Positions 27,116-36,980 of a stretch of 64,000 nucleotides of DNA are shown piece by piece; positions within the stretch are counted from its first letter, which is position 1; every line of letters begins with the position of its first letter. Below the pieces are notes generated by a model. It ran no database searches. It had not been told where the DNA came from and saw nothing but the letters and a program-made list of their open reading frames with translations. Source of the stretch: Alteromonas aquimaris. GTDB taxonomy: Bacteria > Pseudomonadota > Gammaproteobacteria > Enterobacterales > Alteromonadaceae. Made by a program: the position numbers and the translations under genes. The DNA is taken from assembly GCF_026183695.1 (NCBI RefSeq), contig NZ_JAPFRD010000011.1, positions 248,001 to 312,000 on the forward strand. Reading direction: 5' to 3'.

Positions 27116-29074
27116 ATGAAAATAAAAACTACGCTGGCGGTGCTGTCGATGATAGCGATATGTGCACACGCCACAGAAGAACGAACGGTAAATAATGGGA
27201 ATCTGGTCCTGCAAAATATCCCCGAAATCCCAGAGCAGGTGGTCGATAATTTAAATCAGTATCAGAATATTCGCTCGGCCCCTTTCGAAGCATTTAGTAA
27301 AGATGGAGACAGCGTGTTCATCACAACGCGTTTTGGTGATGTGGGCCAGTTGCATCGTGTGGATATGCCAGCGGGCGCTCGGCATCAGGTAACGTTTTTC
27401 AAAGAGCCCATTGGCGCGGTGGCGCGTCAACCCCATGCAGATTCTATTGCGTTTACCATGGATGCGGGTGGAAGTGAAAATTCCCAGGTTTTTCTACTCG
27501 ATCCGAATACAGCCAAGAGTACCATGCTTACCGACGGCACGTCGCGTAACGGTGCACTGCAATGGAGTAAATCTGGGCAATGGTTAGCCTACCAAAGTAC
27601 AGAACGTAACGGGCGTTCTAACGATATATGGATGATGGACCCGACCCAGCCAGAAAAACGCCGGGTGGTATTAGAGTCTACTGACGGCAGCTGGTGGGGC
27701 CCCGCCGATTGGAACAAAGAAGATAGCAAAATCCTGGCTCAGCAATATATTAGTGCAAGTGACTCACGTGTCTATTTACTTGATGTTGAATCTGGTGAAA
27801 AAACCTTACTGGATGGGAGCGATACATCGCCATCGGTTAATTACGCTTTAGCCTTCAGTGCAAATGATAACGGGTATTTTATTACTACTAATCAAAAAAG
27901 CGAATTTACTCAGCTTGCCTATCGCGATATGCAGCAAAACAAACTGACAATTATCACCGACAAAATTAACTGGAATGTGGAAGGATTTGCCATCAGTAAT
28001 GACGGTAAACGTGCTGCCTTCACCACCAACGAAGATGGTATCAGTAAGCTGTATTTGCTTAACACAGATACTTTTAAATACGAGCAGGTAAAAGCCATTC
28101 CAGTGGGTTTGATAGGTGGGATTGAGTTTAGTCCTGACGATAGCAAGCTAGCCATGACCCTGAATACCGCTCAAACCCCCAGTGATACGTTTGTGTTAGA
28201 CCTTACTGGTGAACCAACACAATACGGTAAGTTGACACGGTGGACTCATAGCGAAGTGGGCGGGTTAAATACCGACAACTTCACTCTGCCCGAATTAGTA
28301 CGCTATCCCTCATTTGATGAGCGTCAGATTCCGGCATTTGTTTATAAACCGAAAGCGGACGGCCCCCGCCCTGTAATCATCTCTATTCATGGTGGACCAG
28401 AGGGACAGTCGCGTCCTGCGTTTGCAAGTACTTACCAATTGTGGATGGATACCCTTGGTGCTGCGGTGGTCGTACCTAATGTACGTGGTTCTTCAGGCTA
28501 CGGAAAGGAATACATTAATCTGGATAACGGTTTCAACCGTGAGGATTCGGTAAAGGATATTGGTGCATTACTAGACTGGATTGCAACGCAGCCAGATCTG
28601 GATGAGAACAGAGTTGCCGTATTTGGTGGCAGCTATGGTGGTTATATGGTATTGGCCAGTGCGGTGCATTATAGCGATCGGTTAAGTGCTGCCGTCGATA
28701 TTGTAGGCATTTCCAATTTTGTTACCTTTCTTAAAAATACTAAAGATTATCGCCGTGACTTACGCCGGGTTGAGTACGGTGATGAACGTGATCAAAAAAT
28801 GCATGACTTCCTGCAGAAAATCAGTCCCAGTAACAACGTTGATAAAATAAACGTACCAATGTTTGTTATCCAGGGTGAAAACGATCCACGTGTACCGGTC
28901 AGCGAAGCTGAGCAAATTGTCAAAGCGTTGCGGGATAAAGGTAAAGAAGTGTGGTACATGAATGCACTGAATGAAGGTCATGGATACCGTAAAAAAGAAA
29001 ATCGTGATGTTTATCAACAAGCCGTAGTGATGTTCTTCGAAGAACACTTACTGAAACCTCGGTCTACGCAGTAA
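27116..29074 (+). CDS. Secreted S9-family prolyl oligopeptidase-like peptidase
   Basis: A periplasmic serine peptidase of 652 residues from the ATG at 27116 (GGAAA upstream; a frame from 27092 would hide the signal peptide). The signal is KTTLAVLSMIAICAHA. Residues about 40-380 are WD40-like propeller blades that gate access. The C-terminal alpha/beta-hydrolase carries Ser506 in GGSYGGYMV, Asp590 in GENDPRVP and His622 in NEGHGYRK. These fit dipeptidyl- or acylaminoacyl-peptidases of S9, which trim short peptides. It likely supports peptide use outside the inner membrane. Confidence 0.92.
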   Translation: MKIKTTLAVLSMIAICAHATEERTVNNGNLVLQNIPEIPEQVVDNLNQYQNIRSAPFEAFSKDGDSVFITTRFGDVGQLHRVDMPAGARHQVTFFKEPIGAVARQPHADSIAFTMDAGGSENSQVFLLDPNTAKSTMLTDGTSRNGALQWSKSGQWLAYQSTERNGRSNDIWMMDPTQPEKRRVVLESTDGSWWGPADWNKEDSKILAQQYISASDSRVYLLDVESGEKTLLDGSDTSPSVNYALAFSANDNGYFITTNQKSEFTQLAYRDMQQNKLTIITDKINWNVEGFAISNDGKRAAFTTNEDGISKLYLLNTDTFKYEQVKAIPVGLIGGIEFSPDDSKLAMTLNTAQTPSDTFVLDLTGEPTQYGKLTRWTHSEVGGLNTDNFTLPELVRYPSFDERQIPAFVYKPKADGPRPVIISIHGGPEGQSRPAFASTYQLWMDTLGAAVVVPNVRGSSGYGKEYINLDNGFNREDSVKDIGALLDWIATQPDLDENRVAVFGGSYGGYMVLASAVHYSDRLSAAVDIVGISNFVTFLKNTKDYRRDLRRVEYGDERDQKMHDFLQKISPSNNVDKINVPMFVIQGENDPRVPVSEAEQIVKALRDKGKEVWYMNALNEGHGYRKKENRDVYQQAVVMFFEEHLLKPRSTQ

Positions 29075-29232
29075 ACAACCTGTTACGCCTTGCCTTTCCT
29101 CAGGTAGCTGGGGAAAGGTGGTGCGCATTATGTCATGGAAGGTAAGCTCCAATTATTTCAGGTGTAATCAGCAATTTCATAGAAGGCATATTACGCCGCA
29201 GATAATCGCGATACTGGATTTGGGCAACCCCG

Positions 29233-29263
29233 TTTACATAAAAGATTTTCGTGTGTGTATAAT
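29233..29263 (+). promoter_or_regulatory. Candidate promoter of the HExxH peptidase gene
   Basis: TTTACA and TATAAT are separated by 19 bases, slightly long. The -10 box is perfect. It stands 44 bases before the start codon. Confidence 0.4.
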
Positions 29264-29306
29264 ATTCTGCTTAATTTGACCTAACTATGAAAAGGAGATT
29301 TTGGGG

Positions 29307-30074
29307 ATGTGCAGGTTTTTTATTGCGCTGTATTTAGTGGCGATCTCGGCTGACAGTATCGCGCTTAGTTATCAGAGTGAAAACTTTACCATTGAATATG
29401 AAGAAAATGTCCCCTATGAAGTAATAGAGAAGCTGGCAAGCCGAGTAGAAGAAAACCGAAAAGTAGTGCTGGGATTTCTTAATAGGTCGTCTGAATATAA
29501 TGGCACGCCAATAAAAGAATCGTTGGTCGTACACGTGTCGAAAACCAAACGCACCCCTTACCAACATTGGAATACCATCCATATTCCTGAAAAACGTGTG
29601 CTGGCGGCGTTCGCTAAAAATGATTCAAAAGATAAAGGGATGGCCGTTATTCATGAACTAACCCACGTTTATGCTGTTTCTGCGTATCGCAAAAAGATTA
29701 AGAATGGGCATGAAGACAGGTTCTATGATGACGGCTTAGCGGTGTATCTGCAGCATGAGTTTGGTGAAAAACCGGAATATCCTGATTTTGGTACCAACCT
29801 TTACCGCGCGGTTTATAAATTGGCAGAAAAATATGGTTCGCTCATTCCTTTGGCTAAAGCGGAAGATGTTAGGCATGCAAGCAAATCAGGGGTAGGCAGA
29901 CAGCTTGCGTACCTTCAAGAGGGAGCTTTCACCAATTTCTTAATTGAAAACTATGGATTGTCTGCTTACCTAAAAATCTATAACGGAGCCTCACCTAAGT
30001 CCGTTACGGGAAAAAGTTTTTCTACGCTGGAAACTGAGTGGCAAAATTTTGTTAGCTTGTTTGCCGATAACTGA
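29307..30074 (+). CDS. Putative secreted zinc metallopeptidase (HExxH)
   Basis: A 255-residue protein with a signal peptide (FFIALYLVAISADSIA) and the zinc motif HELTH at residues 116-120. A downstream FYDDGLAVYLQHEFGE segment could give the third ligand, the pattern of gluzincin peptidase MA-like enzymes. The C-terminal part (LQEGAFTNFLIENYGLSAYLKIYNG) matches the helical end of that group. AAGGAG lies nine bases before the ATG at 29307; the TTG six bases earlier is too close. Function as a periplasmic peptidase is inferred from motifs; the substrate is unknown. Confidence 0.75.
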   Translation: MCRFFIALYLVAISADSIALSYQSENFTIEYEENVPYEVIEKLASRVEENRKVVLGFLNRSSEYNGTPIKESLVVHVSKTKRTPYQHWNTIHIPEKRVLAAFAKNDSKDKGMAVIHELTHVYAVSAYRKKIKNGHEDRFYDDGLAVYLQHEFGEKPEYPDFGTNLYRAVYKLAEKYGSLIPLAKAEDVRHASKSGVGRQLAYLQEGAFTNFLIENYGLSAYLKIYNGASPKSVTGKSFSTLETEWQNFVSLFADN

Positions 30075-30355
30075 AAATCGTCACAATACATGCGCGCCAC
30101 AGTAATCAAGATAATGGAATACAATAGCCCTAGGCCAATACGGGTGGAGCGGCTTTGGAGGCCTGCCAGAAGGTATTCGCCCGTTATAGAAGAGATGGCA
30201 GCAGGGAAAGGGTGAACAGACTTTCTACTCGGTTATTACATTTTTTACGCAGAATCATGGCTGGGCTTTACTCGCGGTAACATTTTACTTGTACACTTGA
30301 GCTTTTCTCCAACCACCACCATATTTATGCCGGACACGCATTTTAGGATTGAGTT

Positions 30356-31222
30356 ATGCTACGTATTGCACTTTTTATCGGTACTAACATCGCCATTATG
30401 GCGTTACTTAGTATTACATTCAGCCTGTTTGGTATACAGGGCTTGTTGGCGCAGAATGGGGTTGATTTAGATTTAACCGCCTTGCTGATTTACTCTGGCG
30501 TGATCGGGTTCAGTGGCGCAATCATCTCCCTTTTACTGTCAAAAATGTTGGCTAAAAAGAGCATGGGAGTGCATGTTATCAAGCAACCTTCCAATGCTAC
30601 TGAACAGTGGCTCCTACGCACGGTGCAGCGCCAGGCTAAGCAAGCAGGCATTGGCATGCCGGAGGTGGGAATTTTCGACCATCCATCACTTAATGCGTTT
30701 GCCACCGGCTGGAATAAAAATAACGCATTGGTGGCGGTGAGCACCGGCTTGCTTCAGGGTATGAACGAAAGGGAAGCAGAAGCGGTGTTAGCTCATGAAG
30801 TCAGCCATGTGGCGAACGGCGACATGGTCACCATGGCTTTATTGCAAGGGGTGGTGAATACCTTTGTGGTGTTTTTATCGCGGGTAATAGGTCATATCGT
30901 GGATCGTGTGGTGTTTAGAGTAGAACGAGGTCATGGCCCGGCATTTTGGATTGTCTCAATTATTGCAGAGATGGTGTTGGGTGTTTTAGCCATGATGATT
31001 GTCATGTGGTTCTCTCGCCGCAGAGAATTTAGAGCGGATGCAGGGGGAGCGGCGTTGACCAGCAAACAGGATATGGCAGCAGCGTTAATGCGACTTAAAC
31101 AGAATCAAAATGCTCCGCAGATGCCAGATGAGATGGCAGCGTTTGCAATCAGCGCGGGGAAAGTACAGGCACTGTTTGCGAGTCATCCTCCGCTCGAAAA
31201 GCGTATCGAGGCGCTACGCTAA
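30356..31222 (+). CDS. htpX: Membrane zinc metalloprotease HtpX
   Basis: HtpX degrades damaged inner-membrane proteins together with FtsH. The 288-residue protein matches in full: paired helices near residues 5-25 and 40-62, HEVSH zinc motif at 147-151, a second helix pair near 160-220, and the downstream REFRADAGGAAL with the third ligand. The C-terminal LFASHPPLEKRIEAL is also typical. It is a single-gene unit; in E. coli it responds to the CpxR envelope-stress regulator, but no site was identified here. Confidence 0.96.
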   Translation: MLRIALFIGTNIAIMALLSITFSLFGIQGLLAQNGVDLDLTALLIYSGVIGFSGAIISLLLSKMLAKKSMGVHVIKQPSNATEQWLLRTVQRQAKQAGIGMPEVGIFDHPSLNAFATGWNKNNALVAVSTGLLQGMNEREAEAVLAHEVSHVANGDMVTMALLQGVVNTFVVFLSRVIGHIVDRVVFRVERGHGPAFWIVSIIAEMVLGVLAMMIVMWFSRRREFRADAGGAALTSKQDMAAALMRLKQNQNAPQMPDEMAAFAISAGKVQALFASHPPLEKRIEALR

Positions 31223-31420
31223 ATGCGGATAAGTGTGCCTTTTGCCGTGAACATCCTGATCTAGTCTGACAGTGAATCACAGTGGTTCACTGGCTGGCTG
31301 CGTACCGTTGATTAGATGTTGAAAGCGAAGACTAACTCCCAGATATCGGGCGCAAGCGCGATGGCATAACCGCGAAGCCACATCGTCCTTTTGCCCCGGT
31401 GCGCGCCTTCGCTTACGCCC

Positions 31421-31834
31421 TTATTTGTCTGCCTGTGTACTGCTAAAACTACCTTCGTACACATTGGCGCTAAATATGTACCAGGTATGTTCAATTTGGT
31501 GACAAATATACAGCGTACGAAAATCTATATTAGAGTTAACAGTTTTAATGCGCCAACCAATAGTAATGGCTACTTTTCCTAAACCTAGTTGCTGTTCATC
31601 CAGAATATTGAATTCAGCTTGCAGATAGCCAAAACTGCGCATTGCTTCACAGTTAGAGGAAAACTTCTCGAGAAGGGCAGCTCTATCGATGAATGTTTGG
31701 ACTCCATCCGCATCTGAAATAGCACAAGGTAAGCGATAGAAGCTGGCTATTTTCTCTGCGTCAAAGACGTCGAAAGCAGTTGTATATTTTCTAAAAAATT
31801 CTTCCATGTATGCTCTCGACTCCTGATACAGCAT
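31421..31834 (-). CDS. NTF2-like (SnoaL/DUF4440-type) small protein
   Basis: A 137-residue cytoplasmic protein. The opening FFRKYTTAFDVFDAEKIASFYRLPCAI and later strands (IGWRIKTVNSNIDFRTLYICHQIEHTWYIFSANVYEG) fit the cone-shaped NTF2-like fold, used for ligand binding or simple catalysis. No catalytic residues are evident. The start is uncertain; an internal ATG ten codons in is also possible. It stands alone, between htpX and the YlqF-type gene. Confidence 0.65.
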   Translation of the reverse strand: MLYQESRAYMEEFFRKYTTAFDVFDAEKIASFYRLPCAISDADGVQTFIDRAALLEKFSSNCEAMRSFGYLQAEFNILDEQQLGLGKVAITIGWRIKTVNSNIDFRTLYICHQIEHTWYIFSANVYEGSFSSTQADK

Positions 31835-32107
31835 TTTAACATATTAAGTGTGGAGGACTAGCTCACACGCTCACAACGAATCTATAATAAGCTTTATATC
31901 TGCAATGAGTTTCTATAATGACAAAAGGCACACAGCAACAAGTAGCGCATTTCAACTTTTTGATGTTCGAAAATACGCAGTGTTTGTCTGTTGAGTAGGT
32001 GTTGTTTATCACTTCACAACGTAAGTTAACCGCCTTCCTCTACCCAATTACTCTTATAGAAAACTGTTGAGGGATTTCTGGTCTTCAAGATATCTAAAAA
32101 CATCACC

Positions 32108-33112
32108 CTAATTGCGGCGTTTTTTCATTCGTTGACTTTGCGCCTCACGCTTTTCGTTTCGTTTCTCTTTACGATCCTTTTTGTCCGGGGTGAGCGAGCC
32201 TTCCTTGAATTTTTGTTTACGCTTGGCTTTGGCGGCGACTTTAGCTGCTGCCATTTCAGCCATCTCAAGTTTTTCTTTTTCAAGCATTGCGGGTGTTTCC
32301 AGACTAACTCGGCCTAATTTACCCGACTGAAGTTCGTTGAGCAGCACCTCACAAATTTTGTGCAGATTGACCCGACCTCCTGCCATAATCGCTCCACGTT
32401 TTCTTGCTGCTGATTCTAAAAACTCAATTTCACTGGCCGGAAGTTCATCTAACTTGTAACGCTCCTGCATACGACTTGGGTACGCTTTAATTAGATAATC
32501 CGCAGCAAAGAAACCCACATCATCATATTCCATCGCGGTGTTTTTCACCGCGCCAGATGAAGCCAGTCGGTAGATCGAATGTGGATTCTCTAATTTTGGC
32601 CACAGCACCCCGGGGGTATCAAATAGCACTATACCACTACCTAAATTAATACGTTGCTGGCTTTTTGTTACCGCCGGCTCGTTGCCTGTTTTTGCGATAG
32701 TACGTTCAGCCAGTATATTTATTAACGTTGATTTACCCACGTTGGGAATGCCCGTGATCATGGCATGAATATGTTTCGCAGAGGCATCTTTTTGAGCGCA
32801 AATTTGGCGGATTAAGTTAATGATTTGCTTACTGTTAGCAGGATTGTCACTGGATGTGGTAATGGTTTTTACGTTTCGTTCGGATTCAAGATAGGCTTGC
32901 CAGTCAGCGGTAATAGCGGGATCTGCGAGGTCATACTTGTTAAGAATTTTTATACACGGCTTATCCCCGCGGATCTTAGCGATTTCGGGGTTTTCGCTTG
33001 AGTATGGAATACGCGCGTCAAGTACTTCAATCAGAATATCTACCTGACCGAGTGACTCCTTTATCTCTTTTAAGGCCTTGTGCATATGGCCGGGAAACCA
33101 CTGTAATGCCAC
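32108..33112 (-). CDS. ylqF: YlqF/RbgA-type ribosome biogenesis GTPase
   Basis: A circularly permuted GTPase of 334 residues. G4 comes first (NKYDLAD), then G1 (GIPNVGKSTLIN) and G3 (DTPGVLWP), the order typical of YlqF/RbgA, which helps 50S subunit maturation. The N-terminal MALQWFPGHMHKALKEI is diagnostic of the family. The last 45 residues are rich in Lys and Arg (KAKRKQKFKEG onwards), suited to rRNA binding. The GTG start has AGGA seven bases upstream. Its role in E. coli relatives is less studied than in Bacillus. Confidence 0.92.
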   Translation of the reverse strand: MALQWFPGHMHKALKEIKESLGQVDILIEVLDARIPYSSENPEIAKIRGDKPCIKILNKYDLADPAITADWQAYLESERNVKTITTSSDNPANSKQIINLIRQICAQKDASAKHIHAMITGIPNVGKSTLINILAERTIAKTGNEPAVTKSQQRINLGSGIVLFDTPGVLWPKLENPHSIYRLASSGAVKNTAMEYDDVGFFAADYLIKAYPSRMQERYKLDELPASEIEFLESAARKRGAIMAGGRVNLHKICEVLLNELQSGKLGRVSLETPAMLEKEKLEMAEMAAAKVAAKAKRKQKFKEGSLTPDKKDRKEKRNEKREAQSQRMKKRRN

Positions 33113-33169
33113 CGTAGCTATCCTTACACATTTAAATTTGCGCTAGTTTACTGCATTTGTGATAACACT

Positions 33170-34678
33170 TCATTGCTGAATAGGCTGACTCTGTTGCGCT
33201 GCAAGGTAATTTTTAAGTCTGTTTACCTCATTTTCAGAAAACCATAGTCCCTTCTTCGTCCTTCTCCATAAAATGTCATCAGCAGTATGGGCCCATTCTG
33301 AACGGCAAAGGTAATCCACTTCCGCCTGAAACAAACCGTGTCCAAAATGTTCTCCTAGCTCATCGGCAGTAGAGAGGGGGTCTAGGAATTTTTCGCATAG
33401 TCTGCCGTATCGCGCGACATATTCTTCGATCAACTTCCCACTCAGCCACGGGTAACGTTGTTGATATTCATATTTTAACGAAGGTTTGTCGCTGAAATTC
33501 CCCCCTGGCAGGGGGACAGACGATGTCCAGGCTGGCCCTGCATGAGGAAAGAATTTAGACAGTTTATTGAGCGCTTGCTCTGCCAGACGTCGGTACGTGG
33601 TTATTTTTCCCCCAAAAACGTTTAACATCACAGGCACGTGGGGTGCCCCCACTATCTCTATCCTGTAATCCCGGCTAACCGCTTGGGCAGAGGTGTTTTC
33701 TTCTTCGAGTAAAGGGCGAACGCCGCTGAAGCTATATACGATCTCTTCCGGTGCAGTTTGATGCAGAAAATAGCGATTGACAATGTCCAGCAGATACGTT
33801 TTCTCAGCGTCGCAAATGTGAACATCACCTGGATCCCCGGTGTAATCAACATCAGTTGTTCCTATTAAAGAAAAGTGGTTCTCATAAGGAATAACAAACA
33901 CAATGCGCTTATCTTCGTTTTGTAAAATATAAGCTTCGTCACTGGGGTAGAGTTGAGGCACCACGATATGGCTGCCCTTAACTAAGCGTACAGAGTTTGC
34001 CTCAGTCGCACACTCGATGTCGTGTAGAGTAGATTCCACCCAAGGTCCAGAAGCGTTGACTATCGTAGTTGACGCGACAATTTGCTCTCTACCCTCTGCA
34101 TCTTTTAATATGGCGTGCCACCGTCCGTTAAGTTTTTTTGCTGATATAAAAGTCGTCCGCACCAATATGCGTGCGCCCTTATCCTGCGCTGCTAACGCGT
34201 TTAAAATCACTAGTCGTGCATCATCTACCCAGCCATCAACGTATTCAAAGCATGTCGTAATTTCCGGGATCAACGGCCCTTTATTGTCACACCTTATTTT
34301 TTTCGAGCTCGAGAGGCGATTGCCCCAAGCAAGCTGGTCATACAGAAATAACCCTAATCTAATCAACCAAGTAGGCCGAAGATGAGGTTGATGAGGTAAC
34401 CTGAAACAGAGCGGGCGCATAATATGAGGGGCTTTTTTTAGCAAGACTTGACGTTCTTTTAAAGCGGCATGGACCAGTTTGAATTCTCGCTGTTCCAAGT
34501 ACCGCAGGCCTCCGTGAATGAGTTTGCTTGATGCAGAAGAGGTGGCGCCGCCCAAGTCACCCTTTTCACACAAAATTACCCTCAGACCTCGGCCTGCTGC
34601 ATCGGCGGCAATACCCGCGCCATTAATCCCACCTCCGACGATGAGTAAATCAGTATCCAGGGGGCTTGTCGGCGTCAC
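33170..34678 (-). CDS. glpD: Aerobic glycerol-3-phosphate dehydrogenase
   Basis: GlpD oxidises glycerol-3-phosphate to dihydroxyacetone phosphate and passes electrons to quinone at the inner membrane. The 502-residue protein shows the FAD-binding LIVGGGINGAGIAADAAGRG, the GGATSSASSKLIHGGLRYLEQ motif, and the C-terminal VRPLLEEE and FGGKITTYRRLAEQALNKL. The GTG start has AGGAAAGG just upstream. It diverges from glpK across a 134-base shared control region. A glpR repressor and glpF channel are absent nearby. Confidence 0.96.
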   Translation of the reverse strand: MTPTSPLDTDLLIVGGGINGAGIAADAAGRGLRVILCEKGDLGGATSSASSKLIHGGLRYLEQREFKLVHAALKERQVLLKKAPHIMRPLCFRLPHQPHLRPTWLIRLGLFLYDQLAWGNRLSSSKKIRCDNKGPLIPEITTCFEYVDGWVDDARLVILNALAAQDKGARILVRTTFISAKKLNGRWHAILKDAEGREQIVASTTIVNASGPWVESTLHDIECATEANSVRLVKGSHIVVPQLYPSDEAYILQNEDKRIVFVIPYENHFSLIGTTDVDYTGDPGDVHICDAEKTYLLDIVNRYFLHQTAPEEIVYSFSGVRPLLEEENTSAQAVSRDYRIEIVGAPHVPVMLNVFGGKITTYRRLAEQALNKLSKFFPHAGPAWTSSVPLPGGNFSDKPSLKYEYQQRYPWLSGKLIEEYVARYGRLCEKFLDPLSTADELGEHFGHGLFQAEVDYLCRSEWAHTADDILWRRTKKGLWFSENEVNRLKNYLAAQQSQPIQQ

Positions 34679-34812
34679 GCCCTTTCCTCATGTTGTCAGC
34701 AGTCATTCTATATTATTAACATAATACATCATGGTGACGTCTGCATTGTGAAAGCAATAAGTATGGTTCACACTCAGATATTCACTTAGCGGTCAATAAA
34801 CGAAGGTGCTCA

Positions 34813-36294
34813 ATGCGTTACATTCTTGCCATCGATCAGGGGACAACCAGTTCGCGAACAATCATTTTTTCAGACAGTGGGGAGATTATCGCCATGGCGC
34901 AGGCTGAATTTACTCAGGCTTACCCAAACGATGGTTGGGTAGAACATGACGCTGAGGAGATTTGGCAGAGCGTGCTTACAACCATGAAAGCGGTATTTGA
35001 AAAATGTCATTTAACCCCAGAAGATATTTCTACTATTGGTATCACCAATCAGCGGGAAACCACAGTAGTGTGGAACAAACATACGGGTAAAACAGTTTAT
35101 CCCGCTATTGTATGGCAAGACAGACGCACCGCAGAACAGTGTCGCCAACTGAATGAGAATGACAAACAAGCGACATACATTAAAAACAACACCGGGTTAC
35201 TTATTGATCCCTATTTTTCAGCCACAAAAATTGGCTGGATCCTTGATAATGTGAAAGGAGCAAGAGACGCAGCAGAACACGGTGACTTGCTCTTTGGCAC
35301 CATGGATAGTTTTTTAATCTGGCGTTTAACCGGGCGCCTGCATCATGTTACTGATGCAACCAACGCGTCGCGCACAATGTTATTCAATCTGCACTCCCAG
35401 CAGTGGGACAATGCATTACTTGAGCTATTTGGGGTTCCGCCTGCGATGCTGCCAGAGGTCAAAGACTGCGCAGCTGACTTTGGCGAACTGGATAAACGTA
35501 TTTTAGGCGTCAGTATTCCCATTCAAGGTGTGGCCGGGGATCAGCAAGCGGCGTTAATCGGACAAACGTGCTTTGAAAAAGGCATGGCCAAGAGTACTTA
35601 TGGCACCGGATGCTTCATGATCCTAAACACCGGCGACCAACCATTGGTATCGGAAAATAGGTTACTGGCAACAGTAGCCTACAGATTGAATGGCAAAGTT
35701 ACCTATGGGTTGGAAGGCAGTATCTTTATGGCGGGCGCCACTGTCCAATGGTTACGTGACGGTTTGAAACTTATTGACCATGCCGAAGAGACTGAAGCGC
35801 TGGCACAACGCGCGAGGCGCAATAACGGCGTTTTTTTGGTGCCTGCCTTTACTGGCTTGGGTGCGCCTTATTGGGATCCTGGCGCCAGGGGCGCTATTTT
35901 AGGTTTAACCCGCGACACGGGTATCAGTGAAATCGTCGCGGCTGGATTGCAGTCTGTTTGCTACCAAACCAAAGATCTGCAAAAAGCCATGGAAAACGAT
36001 GGGGCAAGACCGTGCACGTTAAGAGTGGATGGCGGTATGGCGAATAACGACTGGGTAATGGGGTTTCTGGCCGATATTTTAGGTGCGCAAGTACAGCGTC
36101 CTGTCGTTACCGAAACCACCGCTTTAGGCGCGGCTTATCTGGCTGGTTTGCAGGCGGGGATTTACTCGTCCTTAGAGGAATTAGCGAGTAAATGGCAAGT
36201 AGAGCACACATTTCTGCCCCGTATGACGAAAGCGCAACGTGATGAAGCTTATAAACTCTGGAAAGAAGCGGTAGAACGAATCAGATCTCATTAA
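34813..36294 (+). CDS. glpK: Glycerol kinase
   Basis: GlpK phosphorylates glycerol to glycerol-3-phosphate, feeding GlpD across the divergent promoter. The 493-residue length is standard. Signature segments are [17 protein letters not shown] (phosphate 1), [35 protein letters not shown] and [17 protein letters not shown], and near the end [26 protein letters not shown] precedes the ATG. No glpF adjoins, so glycerol entry may be by diffusion or a distant channel. Confidence 0.97.
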   Translation: MRYILAIDQGTTSSRTIIFSDSGEIIAMAQAEFTQAYPNDGWVEHDAEEIWQSVLTTMKAVFEKCHLTPEDISTIGITNQRETTVVWNKHTGKTVYPAIVWQDRRTAEQCRQLNENDKQATYIKNNTGLLIDPYFSATKIGWILDNVKGARDAAEHGDLLFGTMDSFLIWRLTGRLHHVTDATNASRTMLFNLHSQQWDNALLELFGVPPAMLPEVKDCAADFGELDKRILGVSIPIQGVAGDQQAALIGQTCFEKGMAKSTYGTGCFMILNTGDQPLVSENRLLATVAYRLNGKVTYGLEGSIFMAGATVQWLRDGLKLIDHAEETEALAQRARRNNGVFLVPAFTGLGAPYWDPGARGAILGLTRDTGISEIVAAGLQSVCYQTKDLQKAMENDGARPCTLRVDGGMANNDWVMGFLADILGAQVQRPVVTETTALGAAYLAGLQAGIYSSLEELASKWQVEHTFLPRMTKAQRDEAYKLWKEAVERIRSH

Positions 36295-36432
36295 GCATGT
36301 AAAAACAATCGCAAATGTTTGATAAAAAATTTAACTAAAAAAGAACCGAACGATGTCTTCCGCTGTACGTTAATTCATCACTGGACAATATTAATGCTAG
36401 TGAAATAAAAAACATCACGTAAGGAGATGAAA

Positions 36433-36852
36433 ATGGTAAGACATTTGTTAGTGGTTGTTTTAGTGGGATGGCTAGCCGGTTGTGTCGTGCACAGCCATGA
36501 TGATTGGGATGGTATGAGCCAAACCGAAATTGCGTCTTGGAAAGCAGCAGGGTTTACCGCTGAACAAGCGCAAGATTGGCGAGCCGCAGGGTTCACTGTA
36601 CCACAAGCGCAAGCATGGCAAACGGGGACTTTCTCTGTTGTTGAAGCGCGAGAGTGGCATCAGGCTGGATACATGGCTACTGACGCAGCGCAATGGCGTG
36701 CAGCAGGACTCACATATCATGAAGCGGCTGAATGGCGCTCCCATCAGTTCACTCCGTTGGAAGCTCGCCGGTGGATTGAATCTGGCTACAGCTTACCCGA
36801 AGCGATCGAACAACGAGCGAACGGGCTTGAACCTATTGATCGCTCATACTAA
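36433..36852 (+). CDS. Lipoprotein with eight 13-residue tandem repeats
   Basis: From the ATG at 36433 (AAGGAG six bases upstream; the ATG at 36427 abuts it) the product has a lipoprotein signal ending LAGC, then a short linker and about eight consecutive 13-residue units. Examples are TAEQAQDWRAAGF, TVPQAQAWQTGTF, TYHEAAEWRSHQF and TPLEARRWIESGY. The consensus is (T/S)xxEAxxWxxxGF, with Trp kept in seven units. The period suggests helix-turn repeats packing as a small solenoid. It is probably an outer-membrane lipoprotein. I do not recognise a named family. A strong terminator follows. Confidence 0.8.
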   Translation: MVRHLLVVVLVGWLAGCVVHSHDDWDGMSQTEIASWKAAGFTAEQAQDWRAAGFTVPQAQAWQTGTFSVVEAREWHQAGYMATDAAQWRAAGLTYHEAAEWRSHQFTPLEARRWIESGYSLPEAIEQRANGLEPIDRSY

Positions 36853-36866
36853 CTTCGTTAGTTGAT

Positions 36867-36902
36867 AAAAAAGCACAGGCTTTTTGGTCTGTGCTTTTTT
36901 TA
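36867..36902. terminator. Strong bidirectional terminator
   Basis: AAAAAAGCACAG (36867-36878) pairs fully with CTGTGCTTTTTT (36889-36900) around a ten-base loop, with more T beyond. It ends the repeat lipoprotein gene, and on the other strand can end gpmA. Confidence 0.85.
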
Positions 36903-36980
36903 ATGATTGTTTCGTCTTAAAAACTGTCCACCTATTCTAGAACGACACATAACGTGGAAGGATAAAACCTGCTTTAAGGC

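Noticed and set aside
30114-30215. Short frame of 33 codons between the HExxH peptidase and htpX
   Set aside because: No ribosome site and no protein features beyond chance.
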